64,000 bases of DNA from Luteitalea pratensis (GTDB lineage Bacteria; Acidobacteriota; Vicinamibacteria; Vicinamibacterales; Vicinamibacteraceae): contig NZ_CP015136.1 of the NCBI RefSeq assembly GCF_001618865.1, positions 3,011,001 through 3,075,000 on the forward strand, given 5' to 3'. Under the pieces are notes generated by a model. The model had not been told where the DNA came from. It worked only from the letters and a program-made list of their open reading frames with translations, and did not search any database. Position 1 is the stretch's first letter. Each line of letters starts with the position of its first letter. Below, piece after piece: positions 46,989 through 55,637 of this stretch. The position numbers and the translations under genes were made by a program.

Positions 46989-48110
46989 TCAACATCCCTC
47001 CGCATTCACAGCCGCAATCAGCGCCTTGATGTACCCGAACGCGAAGGCGAAGCCCTGCACCTGTCCGGTGTCGCCTTCGACGTGCGGCACGTGGTCGGGC
47101 ATCATCATGCCGTCGTAGCCGACCTCCTTGTACACGCGCATGGCCTCGAGCATGTTCACGTCGCCGTCGTCGATGAACGTCTCGCGGAAGTTCAGGAAAC
47201 CTCCCGCGATGTTCCTGAAGTGGACGCTGAAGATCTTCTTGCGCGTTCCGAAGTAACGGATGACGTCGAAGATCTCTTCGCCAGGTTTCTCCAGCATCTC
47301 GGACACCGTGCCCTGGCAGAAGTTCAGGCCGTGATACGGGCTTTCCTTGATGGAGACGAAGCGCTTCAGACCGTCCACCGACCCGAGTACGGTTTCGACG
47401 CCGCGCCAGCCCTTTCCGCGTGGCATCCCCGGGTCCTGCGGATGACAACCGATTCGCACCTTGTATTGCTCGGCGACGGGAACCACACGCTCGAGGAAGT
47501 AGGTGATCCGCTCCCAATAGAGATCCGCATTGACCGATCCGGCAATCGTCAGCGGTGGGTCCTGCGTGCCCTCGGCGTACACGAACGTGCTGTAGGTCGA
47601 CGGTCCCCGGCCTCTGGCCGGCGTGGTTCGCGGAATGCCGATGAACGTCAGGTTGTATTTCGCCTGCATGATGCCGGCCCGCGCGGCATTGCGGATCATC
47701 TGGCAGATGTCGTCGATTTGCCGATCCCGATCGGGACCACCCAGGAGAACCGCGGGGCTCTCGGAACGCGAGATCTCGTACGAGCTCAGCGGCAGGGGCA
47801 CCATGTCGAGCGAAATACCGAACGACTCGACGCGCTCCTTGAGCCGGCTCAGCGAATCCACGGTCCAGGCGTTATCGAGTTTCGGCGATGGCAGGCTGCT
47901 GCAGATGTTGTTCACACCGAAGCCGGCACAGGCACGCAGAATCGCATCCGTGTGTCCATGCTGGGTGCCAGCTTTCATGAGCGCCTTGCCGACCGACGGC
48001 GGACCCGCCGGACGTGAAGACGTCGCGATTTGAGCGCAGACGGTGGCTTCTGTCAGCGCAGTGGTACCGGCAGCGGTGGCGGTCAGGCGGACGAAATCAC
48101 GTCGGTTCAT
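46989..48110 (-). CDS. Exported mannonate dehydratase-like TIM-barrel protein
   Basis: The ATG at 48110 overlaps the stop of the upstream HAF gene (ATGA), which supports this start ([15 protein letters not shown], a Tat leader); an ATG 15 bases earlier is possible. About 373 residues resemble mannonate dehydratase (UxuA): [55 protein letters not shown], with His, Cys and Asp of the metal site. True UxuA enzymes are cytoplasmic, so an exported relative may act on other sugar acids. Confidence 0.85.
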   Translation of the reverse strand: MNRRDFVRLTATAAGTTALTEATVCAQIATSSRPAGPPSVGKALMKAGTQHGHTDAILRACAGFGVNNICSSLPSPKLDNAWTVDSLSRLKERVESFGISLDMVPLPLSSYEISRSESPAVLLGGPDRDRQIDDICQMIRNAARAGIMQAKYNLTFIGIPRTTPARGRGPSTYSTFVYAEGTQDPPLTIAGSVNADLYWERITYFLERVVPVAEQYKVRIGCHPQDPGMPRGKGWRGVETVLGSVDGLKRFVSIKESPYHGLNFCQGTVSEMLEKPGEEIFDVIRYFGTRKKIFSVHFRNIAGGFLNFRETFIDDGDVNMLEAMRVYKEVGYDGMMMPDHVPHVEGDTGQVQGFAFAFGYIKALIAAVNAEGC

Positions 48111-48880
48111 GGCTGAATGCCCCATACATGGCCCGGCCTTCGGAAAGCGGCGCGGTGGTAAGAAATGTGCGTGCGGCGACGCCTGCGTGCGCCGTGCCGG
48201 CGCACATCGGCTACGCCCAACCAGTCGGCGCAGTGGTGCGCGACGCTGTCATCATTGAGGAACGGGCGGCCGTACACAAGATGGTCGCGAACATGCCGCA
48301 CGGGCCGCTCGTCTCCGCGTACATCCGGCCAAGCCGAAACGTCACCCCTTGCATTGATCCCGGCAAGTGAGCCCGCCGTCCCGGTTCCGAGCGTTCCGAG
48401 CGTTCCTGGCACGTCGATGGTTGTGAAGACGCCCGACGAGAGGAGATACAGGCGCGTCGTTCCGTTCGCCCCGACATAAGGCCCGACGATGTCGCCACGC
48501 TCGTTGATGTCGAACGCGGTGGAGCGGACCGCGCCTGGGACGTTGATCGCCACGAAACCCTGGCGATTCAGAAAGTAGCCATGCTGCGGGATGCCGGGCG
48601 TATCGTTATATTGACCCACGATCTCTCCGCGGGCATTGATCCCGTTGGCGAAATCCAGGACGGTCCCCGGCAAGGCGATGTCGGAGAACGTGCCGCGTCG
48701 CCACAAGAACCCTCGACCCGCGCCGGATGAGTCGACATAGAACCCGACAATCTCTCCCTGGGGATTGATCCTCAAGGCGTTCGTCCCGATGGCGCCGGGG
48801 ACATCGAAGGTCTCCACAAGCATCAGGCCGTTCTTTTCGGCCCATCCCTTCAGACACGCTCGAGCCGCGTCACGTGTCAT
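48107..48880 (-). CDS. HAF-repeat beta-propeller-like protein
   Basis: At least four units of the extracellular HAF-type repeat are visible: [46 protein letters not shown] and [12 protein letters not shown], each joined by FTTIDVPG-like strands. The last 60 residues ([16 protein letters not shown]) no longer resemble the repeat and are Arg-rich, so the end is probably read-through after a small lesion. There is no signal peptide, so the N-terminus may be truncated too. Stop and next start overlap by ATGA. Confidence 0.65.
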   Translation of the reverse strand: MTRDAARACLKGWAEKNGLMLVETFDVPGAIGTNALRINPQGEIVGFYVDSSGAGRGFLWRRGTFSDIALPGTVLDFANGINARGEIVGQYNDTPGIPQHGYFLNRQGFVAINVPGAVRSTAFDINERGDIVGPYVGANGTTRLYLLSSGVFTTIDVPGTLGTLGTGTAGSLAGINARGDVSAWPDVRGDERPVRHVRDHLVYGRPFLNDDSVAHHCADWLGVADVRRHGARRRRRTHISYHRAAFRRPGHVWGIQP

Positions 48881-48908
48881 GGACTCAGGATAGCGGGTCA
48901 GAATCAGC

Positions 48909-49112
48909 TCATTGCGCCGTGAAGATCGACTTCGCGAGGATCGCGTGAATGCCCTTGGTGGCGTCCACCGCCTGCGTCACTCGCAGGCTGGTGGCCAGCG
49001 AGCACAGCATGTAGGCATCCTCGCGCGAGAGCTTCTTCTCCGACATCAGAAACTCGACCAACTCGCGCACGGCAAGGCGCGAGGCTTCGTCGAGATCCTC
49101 GACCAGTGGGTG
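48909..49112 (-). pseudogene. Acetamidase/formamidase, C-terminal fragment
   Basis: DLDEASRLAVRELVEFLMSE, KLSREDAYMLCSLATSLRVT and TKGIHAILAKSIF match the last 60 residues of acetamidase/formamidase enzymes, ending in a stop at 48909. The rest of the roughly 300-400-residue enzyme is missing. Upstream the frame runs into a TPR fragment encoded on the other strand. Confidence 0.65.
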
Positions 49113-49129
49113 CCCCTCTTCGACGCGTG

Positions 49130-49753
49130 CGACGCGTGGGAACGTCGGGACGTGTCGTCCGTTGCGGCGGCAGCGGACACGATGCGCCGCAATATCATGT
49201 CCGACCAACGCACCGCTTCATATCGGTACTACCGCTTGGGCCTGTTGTACCTCGATCTCGGGATGACTCGACGCGCAGAAGAGGTGTTTGGCGTTCCTAC
49301 CACGACGGACCGTCACCAGTTCCTGGCCAGGGCCGCGGCGGCACGAAACGACTGGCCACTTGTCCGTGAGCGGTTGATCGCGTTCTCGAGACACTTCGAC
49401 CGGGCCCACCCCGCCACCGGCTCGTTGCTGGTCGAAGCGAACCTCCTGCCACAAGCGGGTCGCTTGAAGGCCACCTGGGACCGCAACCAGTATTGGCCGG
49501 AGTACGTCATCGCGCCCTTTCAGGCGGCGCTCCATGTGGCACATGGCAGACCGCGCGATGCGCGGCGCGTGCTCGATGCGGCGCTGCCGCAGCTGGCGGG
49601 CTCACACTTCGCGCGGAACTGGCGGCGCTTTATCGTCAACAAGGCAAGGTCGATTCAGCCGCGGCCATCGAGGTTGACTTGACCGAACGTCTTGCACTGG
49701 CCGATCGCGATCACGCCGTGCTTACCGCGCTCACTTCCGCGACGAAACGGTAA
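49130..49753 (+). pseudogene. TPR-like protein fragment, frameshifted
   Basis: RYYRLGLLYLDLGMTRRAEE, LVRERLIAFSRHFDRAHP and LPQAGRLKATWDRNQYWPEY form helical repeats without a start; the frame is open back to 48912 over the acetamidase fragment. After RRVLDAALPQLA (about 49600) the sense moves to another frame (LRAELAALYRQQGKVDSAAA, ERLALADRDHAVLTALTSAT) and stops at 49753. It is the C-terminal half of a TPR protein that lost its beginning. Confidence 0.55.
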
Positions 49754-49901
49754 CACAGCCCGGATTATTCACCAGGGCACTGACCTTGGGCGCTGAGGTG
49801 GCGCGAAGCGTGTCTCCGACGCTGGCGGACCCGTGTGAGGCGCAGTGGCGGGTGTGTGGCTCGAGGTTGCTCAGCGCCCCGGAACGTGGCACCCCTTGTC
49901 C

Positions 49902-49907
49902 TATAAT
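49902..49907 (+). promoter_or_regulatory. Possible -10 box upstream of the YVTN propeller gene
   Basis: A perfect TATAAT lies 65 bases before the ATG at 49973. No convincing -35 box is found at 16-18 bases; GGAAC occurs at 49881-49885. It is an unusual A/T island in this GC-rich stretch. Confidence 0.3.
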
Positions 49908-49972
49908 CTCGGCAATCCGGATGGCTCTCCTGGCTGGCACTCGCCTCGGAATTTCCTTCAGCGGGAGCTCAG

Positions 49973-51265
49973 ATGGCTGAAGCGGTCGGAAAGTGTCGAC
50001 ACCACGGACGGCGGATCGTCGCCAGCATCCTCGTCTCACTGAGCTGGCCTGCGGCGTCGTGCGCGAGTTCCTCGTCGCACATCAACGCGGCTGCGTGCGC
50101 GCAGCCTGCGTCGAGACCGGTGGCGATCATCGAGCTCCCCGGGAATCCATTCCAGGCCGTTCCCACATCCGACGGATGTCACGTGTTCGTTTCATTGGCC
50201 GGTCCGACCGAACCAAGCGACCCCCGCAGGCCGCCTCGGCCCGGTGCTCCGGTGGGCGGGGTCGCGGTGGTCAGCCGGGTGGGTGGTGAGCCTTTGCTGA
50301 CCCGAATGCTTCAACTCGAGGGCAGTCCGTGGGGCATGGCGCTGACGCGCGACGATGGACTGCTGATCGTCGCCAGCGACGATCGCGTCGCCTTCATCGA
50401 TTCCGCTCGCCTGATCGCCGGTTCCGCCGACGCCATCCTCGGTTACCTGCATGACGCTCCGACGGCTGGTCGCTTCTATGCGAACGTCACTCCGGACGAT
50501 CGGTGGCTCTTTCTGAGTGACGAGTCCGCGCAGGCTATCAGTGTTGTGGACCTGGCCAAGGCGCGCGCATCGGGTTTCGACAACAGTGCTGTCATTGGAC
50601 AGATCCCGACGGGCCGAGCACCCATCGCGCTGACCTTCTCAATGGATCATCGACACATGTACACCACGAGCCAGGTCGCGCCTGCGGTCTATGGGTGGCC
50701 AGCAGTGTGCAGCGCGCCCGGGTCTGAGGCGGCGCGACAGACAGCCAAGTACGCCGAGGGCGCCATCCTGGTGGTCGACGTGTCGCGCGCGACGCACGAT
50801 CCCGCCAACGCGGTGGTCAGTGCGGCGCCGGCCGGATGCAACCCGGTTCGACTGGCGACGTCTGCCAGTGGGGACGTCGCCTATGTGAGCGCACGCACTG
50901 ACAACGCGCTGCTCGCGTTCGATACGCGACGATTGTTGATCGACCCGAGTCACGCATTGATCGGACGAGTGCCAGTTGGTGATGCGCCTGTCGGGGTGGC
51001 CGTGCTTGACGGCGGAGCGCGGATTGCCGTGACCAACTCGAACCGCTTTGGCGGCAGCAGCGCGACCCAGAATCTGACCATCATCGATGCGCGGAAGATC
51101 ACGAGTGGGGCGGCTGCCGTCCTGGGCACGGTGCCTGCTGGAGTATTTCCACGAGAGCTGCGGTTGACCAACGACGGGAAGACCCTGCTTCTGACCAACT
51201 TCGGCTCGAAGAATCTGGCCATGATTGATATGGCGCGTCTTCCACTCGCGCGGCGTGAAGAGTGA
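49973..51265 (+). CDS. Exported YVTN-type beta-propeller protein
   Basis: This 430-residue protein has a GGGAG site 6 bases before the ATG and a signal region (ILVSLSWPAASCASS), possibly a lipoprotein at the cysteine. Seven-bladed lactonase/YVTN signatures repeat: VTPDDRWLFLSDESAQAISV, ATSASGDVAYVSARTDNALL, LTNDGKTLLLTNFGSKNLAM. The role is usually binding or sensing; no enzymatic residues are evident. It stands alone, with gene fragments on either side. Confidence 0.85.
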   Translation: MAEAVGKCRHHGRRIVASILVSLSWPAASCASSSSHINAAACAQPASRPVAIIELPGNPFQAVPTSDGCHVFVSLAGPTEPSDPRRPPRPGAPVGGVAVVSRVGGEPLLTRMLQLEGSPWGMALTRDDGLLIVASDDRVAFIDSARLIAGSADAILGYLHDAPTAGRFYANVTPDDRWLFLSDESAQAISVVDLAKARASGFDNSAVIGQIPTGRAPIALTFSMDHRHMYTTSQVAPAVYGWPAVCSAPGSEAARQTAKYAEGAILVVDVSRATHDPANAVVSAAPAGCNPVRLATSASGDVAYVSARTDNALLAFDTRRLLIDPSHALIGRVPVGDAPVGVAVLDGGARIAVTNSNRFGGSSATQNLTIIDARKITSGAAAVLGTVPAGVFPRELRLTNDGKTLLLTNFGSKNLAMIDMARLPLARREE

Positions 51266-51289
51266 GAAGTGGCAGGAGTTTAGGCGGCG

Positions 51290-51380
51290 TCACGAGACAG
51301 GTACGTCGTCGGCGTATGGCAGACCTCCATCAACGGACAAGCGTTGGCCGGTGGCGACGACAATCGACGGGCGCCGCAGC
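51290..51380 (-). pseudogene. Short-chain dehydrogenase, C-terminal fragment
   Basis: IVVATGQRLSVDGGLPYADD and a stop match the TGQxLxVDGG end of SDR enzymes. Only about 25 residues are left. The copy of the dispersed repeat at 51391 lies immediately upstream of the fragment. Confidence 0.4.
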
Positions 51381-51390
51381 GGGCGGCGGG

Positions 51391-51459
51391 GATGTTGGTA
51401 CACGGCTCCTGAGCCCTCCGCTCGGCAGGCCGTCGAAGGTACATCCGATCGACAAGACG
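51391..51459 (+). repeat. Dispersed intergenic repeat, copy 4
   Basis: GATGTTGGTACACGGCT followed by CCTGAGCCCTCCGCTCGGC matches the copy at 46827 with few changes. GGTACATCCGATCGACAAGACG matches its far end. The middle is about 50 bases shorter than in the other copy. Confidence 0.6.
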
Positions 51460-51592
51460 TCACGCGCCAACGCTGCGCGCCGCGCACGCCTGCAGGCGAA
51501 CCGATCAGCGTCGCGCGCGACCTACTCGCCCCTCACTCTGGGCGTCTGACCGACCACTGGCCGTCGTTCCACGACGTTGGAAGACTCCTGTT

Positions 51593-53032
51593 CTACTGGT
51601 TCGGCGCCGAGGCTTCCAGGCGGCTCAGAATTTCGTCGAGTGCCTTCCGGTCCAGCAACCTGCCGTTCAGCATGACCGCCTGGATCTTCTGGGTATTGCG
51701 AATATCGGCCAACGGATCGGCGTCGAGCAACACCAGGTCCGCAACCTTGCCTCGTTCGACCGTGCCGAAGTCCTTTTCCCGTCCGAGGAACTGGGCCGGT
51801 GCGAGCGTCGCCGCCCGCAGCGCCTGCGCGGGCGTGTATCCCGCCTCCACGAACAACCTCAGCTCCTCGTGCAAGCTGATGCCAGGAATCAGTGAGGGGA
51901 AGGGGCCGTTGGCGTCCGTCCCCACCATCAACTTCAGCCCCGCGCGCCGCATCGGGGCGACGATCTCGATCGCCGTCCGGAGGTCGTTGTTACCGTCGAC
52001 CAGGTCCTGCGCGCTCGGATTGATGAACCCGGGCGCGTTCTTCCACTCGCCGGTGAAGCTCCGCGGCATGTAGCGCATCCAGCCGGGGTATGGCACTGTG
52101 CCGTCGGCCAGGTACTGCCATGCCAGGCCTTGCACGAGCGTGGGCACCAGCCAGGTATCGTTGGCGCGGAACTTCGCGAAGAGTGGTTGCGCCGTCTGCT
52201 CGTCGAACTTCGCCCTGGCTCGACGCCGCAGGTTCTGGATCATGAAGCCGACGCCCGGATCCGGCGTCGCCGCTCTGTTCGCCTTCCGCAACTCCGCCGC
52301 GTCGGGCGACGAGGACATGTGCACGCCGGTGTTGTGCTCGATGCTCCGCAACCCGGCGTCGGATGCCTCTTCGGGTGTGCCAGGCGCGTGGCCCACGAGC
52401 GGAAGATCCTGGCGCCTGGCTTCGTCGGCAATCGCGAGCAGCAGCTCTCGCGACAGGCCGCCGTGTACCTTGATGAAGTCCACACCCATCGACTTGCGCG
52501 CGACGACGGCAGCGCGGGCCTCGGCCGGCGTGGCGACGATGCATTGCGGAGGGAACCGCCCTTCCCCCACCGGCCCGGCAATCAGCGGCCCGGCGACGGC
52601 AATCAGCCGCGGCCCGATCAGCGTGCCTGCGGCCAGCCTCTGGCGGTGCGCCTCGATCTCCACCATCGGCACGGCGGTGTTCATGTCGCGGACTGCTGTC
52701 ACTCCAGCGACGGCGTACAGCGGGAAGAACGCGTCGCGGCCGTGCCTGAAGATATGCGCGTGCATGTCCCACAGCCCCGGGATCATGTACTGGCGCGTGG
52801 CGTCGACCACTCGCGCACCCGGCGGGATGCGCACGTCGCCCGTACTGCCGATCTCGCTGATCCGATCGCCGGTCACGACGACGGTCGTGTCGCGTTGCGT
52901 GGCGGTCCCGCCGGGATCCACGACGGCCACATGCGTAAAGGCCACGACCTCCGGTGCGGGTTGGAGACGAGCGCCCAAGGTCGACGAGAACAGCGCGGTG
53001 GCGAGCAGCGAGATCCGGAACGGCTTGGTCAT
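51593..53032 (-). CDS. Exported imidazolonepropionase-like amidohydrolase
   Basis: This intact 479-residue protein follows an AGGAG site. Signal peptide (RISLLATALFSSTLGA). Metal-binding MHAHIF after GLWD, carboxylated-Lys region VDFIKVHGG, His in VGHAPGTPEEA and SIEHNTG, and the catalytic Asp in LMVGTDANGPF. GKVADLVLLDADPLADI closes the barrel. The substrate is probably a dipeptide or cyclic amide, but this cannot be read. It is a paralogue of the frameshifted gene at 34709. The peptidase gene at 53055 lies upstream on the same strand, 22 bases away. Confidence 0.9.
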   Translation of the reverse strand: MTKPFRISLLATALFSSTLGARLQPAPEVVAFTHVAVVDPGGTATQRDTTVVVTGDRISEIGSTGDVRIPPGARVVDATRQYMIPGLWDMHAHIFRHGRDAFFPLYAVAGVTAVRDMNTAVPMVEIEAHRQRLAAGTLIGPRLIAVAGPLIAGPVGEGRFPPQCIVATPAEARAAVVARKSMGVDFIKVHGGLSRELLLAIADEARRQDLPLVGHAPGTPEEASDAGLRSIEHNTGVHMSSSPDAAELRKANRAATPDPGVGFMIQNLRRRARAKFDEQTAQPLFAKFRANDTWLVPTLVQGLAWQYLADGTVPYPGWMRYMPRSFTGEWKNAPGFINPSAQDLVDGNNDLRTAIEIVAPMRRAGLKLMVGTDANGPFPSLIPGISLHEELRLFVEAGYTPAQALRAATLAPAQFLGREKDFGTVERGKVADLVLLDADPLADIRNTQKIQAVMLNGRLLDRKALDEILSRLEASAPNQ

Positions 53033-53054
53033 ACGTGCTCCTGGTGTCGGCCGA

Positions 53055-54029
53055 CTATTTCACGACCTCCGCGTCCTTCGGATACTCGCCGCGAAGAAAC
53101 GTGTCCGCGGCCGCGACGAACTCGTCGGGCTTTTCCGCCCAGAATTCGTGGCCAGCGTCGGGGATCAAGAGGAGCCGTGCATGAGGAAGCGCGGAGACCC
53201 ATTCGCGGGTGGAATTCAGCGGCACGTTCGTTTTCGCTCCTTCGAAGACGAGCGCGGGCATCGTCAGGCGCGTCAACAGCGGCCGGAAATCCCAATCACC
53301 GAGCGAGGCCATCCCTGCGCGAGCGACGTTCGGACGATTGCGAATCGCTGCCGGCGGCATCTGCTTGCAACGATCGGCGACTCGGGCAACGTGGCGCTGG
53401 TCCACGAGGTACGCGCTCATACCTATGCTGAGCTGTTCCCGGCACAGCGCGAGTACGTCGTCATCGCTGGCGGTCGGTATCCTCCTGGCGACTTCGTCCC
53501 GACGCACGATCATCGACCTTCCGAGGACGGCATCGATCTTCTCCCGGCGCTCTGGGCCGAACGGGAATCGGGCGACGGGCATGGGGCTGACCAGCAACAA
53601 GCGAGAGACTCTTGCCGGATGCTCCGCGGTGTACAGCGCCGCCAGGCCGGATCCCCATGAAATGCCCAGCAGCGACACCTGCTCCAGCCGAAAGTACTGG
53701 CGCAAGGCCTCGAGGTCGCGAACGTGATGATTCGCTGTGAGCAGTGTGGGATCCGACACCAGATCCGACCGGCCTCCGCCCCGTTGATCGTAGAAGATCA
53801 GCGTTCGCCCCTTCGCGAGTGGCGCCATCTCCTCACCGTTGTTCGTCGTGCCGCCAGGGCCGCCGTGAAGCATCACGACGACATCCTTGCCGGTGCCGAG
53901 CTTGCGGTAGAACAGGCGCACATCATCAGCGCCAGTGAAGTGCCCATCTTCCTGCGCGTCAGGGTAGCGCTGAGCTGCCAGTGGCCACGCTGCAAGTACA
54001 ACGAGGAATGTCGTGAGCAGACGGTGCAT
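53055..54029 (-). CDS. Exported proline iminopeptidase-like alpha/beta hydrolase
   Basis: The ATG at 54029 (MHRLLTTFLVVLAAWPLAAQ) follows GGGAGG and opens a signal peptide; an in-frame start 51 bases earlier is less likely. About 324 residues. HGGPGGTTNNGE is the proline-iminopeptidase oxyanion motif, GISWGSGLAALY holds the nucleophile Ser, and His lies in PDAGHEFWAEKP. It may release N-terminal residues from peptides. It is followed by the amidohydrolase gene, which would suit a peptide-degrading operon. Confidence 0.87.
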   Translation of the reverse strand: MHRLLTTFLVVLAAWPLAAQRYPDAQEDGHFTGADDVRLFYRKLGTGKDVVVMLHGGPGGTTNNGEEMAPLAKGRTLIFYDQRGGGRSDLVSDPTLLTANHHVRDLEALRQYFRLEQVSLLGISWGSGLAALYTAEHPARVSRLLLVSPMPVARFPFGPERREKIDAVLGRSMIVRRDEVARRIPTASDDDVLALCREQLSIGMSAYLVDQRHVARVADRCKQMPPAAIRNRPNVARAGMASLGDWDFRPLLTRLTMPALVFEGAKTNVPLNSTREWVSALPHARLLLIPDAGHEFWAEKPDEFVAAADTFLRGEYPKDAEVVK

Positions 54030-54252
54030 GAGTCCTCCCGATCTGATCAGCGTCGGAGAAAATATCAGCCGCACCCACAATGGGGGACGCAGCCCAGGAT
54101 TCCGCCGAACGCCGGCTTCTTGAACCGAGTGTAGCCCCAGATAGATAGGCGGAAGTCGATGGAAAACAGGGGCACTAGCCGTCCAGCGATGCGCCGCGTA
54201 TGAGCGAGCCTACGCTGGTCGCCATCGGCCAGCGTCCGTCGCGTCGCGCACG

Positions 54253-55074
54253 CTATCGGAGGTGCACCCTGTTGGCTGTGATCAGTCGTGCCTCTTCTGA
54301 CACCAGGTAGGTGATGACGCGCGCGACATCATCGGGAGTCGCGATGTGAAGCAAGTCCGGGCGTTCGCCGACGTGGCGGCGCACCGCATCGGTCACCCAT
54401 CCCGTATCGGTCACGGGTGGATGGACGATGTTGGCCGTGATCCCCAGTGCCGCCAGTTCGAAGGCAGCAGACATGGTGTAGTTCTCCAGGGCGGCCTTCG
54501 CCGCTCCGTAGGAGACCTCGCCTGGAAAGCCAGTAGGCGCGCCGGAGGTCAGTCCGAGGATCCGGCCCCAGGTGGCCCCTCTCGCCACGTGTCGGCGAGC
54601 AAACTCGGCAATCAGCAGGGCCGCCGCACGTGTGTCCACGGCGAATTGTTGGTCGATTGTCGCGGCGGAGACCCTTTCATGTTCGTGACCGAACCTGCGC
54701 TCGCGCGTTGGTAGAAACGTATCGGCGATCCACCCGGTGGCATTGTTGATGAGGATGTCGACCTGGCCGAACGCAGTCTCAGCCGCATCGAACAGGGTCG
54801 TGGCCACGCCCGTGTCGGCCAGGTCGGCCTCAATCGCGATGGCTCGGCCGCCTTGGCGTTCGATGACGGACAATACTTCCGCCGCGCCCGTCGCGCGGTT
54901 GCGGCGATAGGTCTCCGGAACCTCCGGCTCGCCGCTATCGGGAATGCGCAAGTACGAGACGACCACGGCCGCGCCGCATGAGGCAAGAGCACGGGCTGTC
55001 GCCGCGCCGATGCCATGGTTCGCTCCCGTGACGAGTGCCACGTGTCCATGCAAGTCGAAGGGAAGTGGGTCCAT
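54253..55074 (-). CDS. Short-chain dehydrogenase/reductase
   Basis: This 273-residue protein is complete. The nucleotide site TGANHGIG, the ILINNATGW motif and the active site S-(x)-YGAAK (LTSGAPTGFPGEVSYGAAK) are present. An insertion with PETYRRNRATGAAEVL after the second strand is seen in some SDRs. It is cytoplasmic. The cofactor and substrate are not evident. It is separated by about 220 bases from the peptidase gene. Confidence 0.9.
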   Translation of the reverse strand: MDPLPFDLHGHVALVTGANHGIGAATARALASCGAAVVVSYLRIPDSGEPEVPETYRRNRATGAAEVLSVIERQGGRAIAIEADLADTGVATTLFDAAETAFGQVDILINNATGWIADTFLPTRERRFGHEHERVSAATIDQQFAVDTRAAALLIAEFARRHVARGATWGRILGLTSGAPTGFPGEVSYGAAKAALENYTMSAAFELAALGITANIVHPPVTDTGWVTDAVRRHVGERPDLLHIATPDDVARVITYLVSEEARLITANRVHLR

Positions 55075-55299
55075 CGCGTTTCCGCTTGCCTACATCTCCG
55101 GGCCGTTGTCAACGCGGCATGCGGCTGTCCCCATCATGCGCGGTTGTTTCCCAGCGTGCGTCTTCGCATCCCCTGGTACAGATGGGCTCGCTGTGGCTCA
55201 TAGAAGTCAACGCTCTCCTATTGGCGCGCTCAGCTACAGCGGGACATCGGAGTGCGGCGGTAGGCCGCATTACCTGCTACCACCACCGAAAGCCCCGCG

Positions 55300-55530
55300 T
55301 CCGGCGGGGGGCGCCCGTCGTCGCCGCCACCGTGACGCTGCAGGGCAGGACGGTTGTCACCAGCGTCACCGTTTACTACGGCTTCGATTCCAACATGACC
55401 GCGGGTCTCTTCCAAGTCAAGGTGACGCACCCCAACTACGTCGACTACGAACGCACCGCCGAGGCCAACCGTGCTGTGCACAAGTACATTTCGTACATCG
55501 CAGCGCGAGTTGTCGTCACTCGACAGCACA
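55300..55530 (+). pseudogene. Possible carboxypeptidase-regulatory-like domain fragment
   Basis: In a region of about 560 bases without a full gene (55075-55637), the frame around 55315-55490 reads ATVTLQGRTVVTSVTV and FDSNMTAGLFQVKVTHPNYV. That resembles one strand-rich regulatory-like (transthyretin-type) domain of outer-surface proteins. There is no start or signal peptide. The rest of the region shows nothing. Confidence 0.3.
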
Positions 55531-55637
55531 GGTCTGACAGTGTGGGCGAAGAGGATGGGCCGCGGCAGAACACGGCGGACGGGGCACGGGTGCGGCTCCC
55601 CAGACACGGATGGGCGGGCAGATGTTAGTGTGGCGGC

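Noticed and set aside
49752-49785. CCCGGATTATTCACCAGGG as a possible insertion-sequence end
   Set aside because: Only one copy is seen, with no transposase or partner end nearby.
52098-53660. 520-residue plus-strand frame over the amidohydrolase and peptidase genes
   Set aside because: The minus-strand genes carry complete catalytic motifs and ribosome-binding sites; the plus frame has none.
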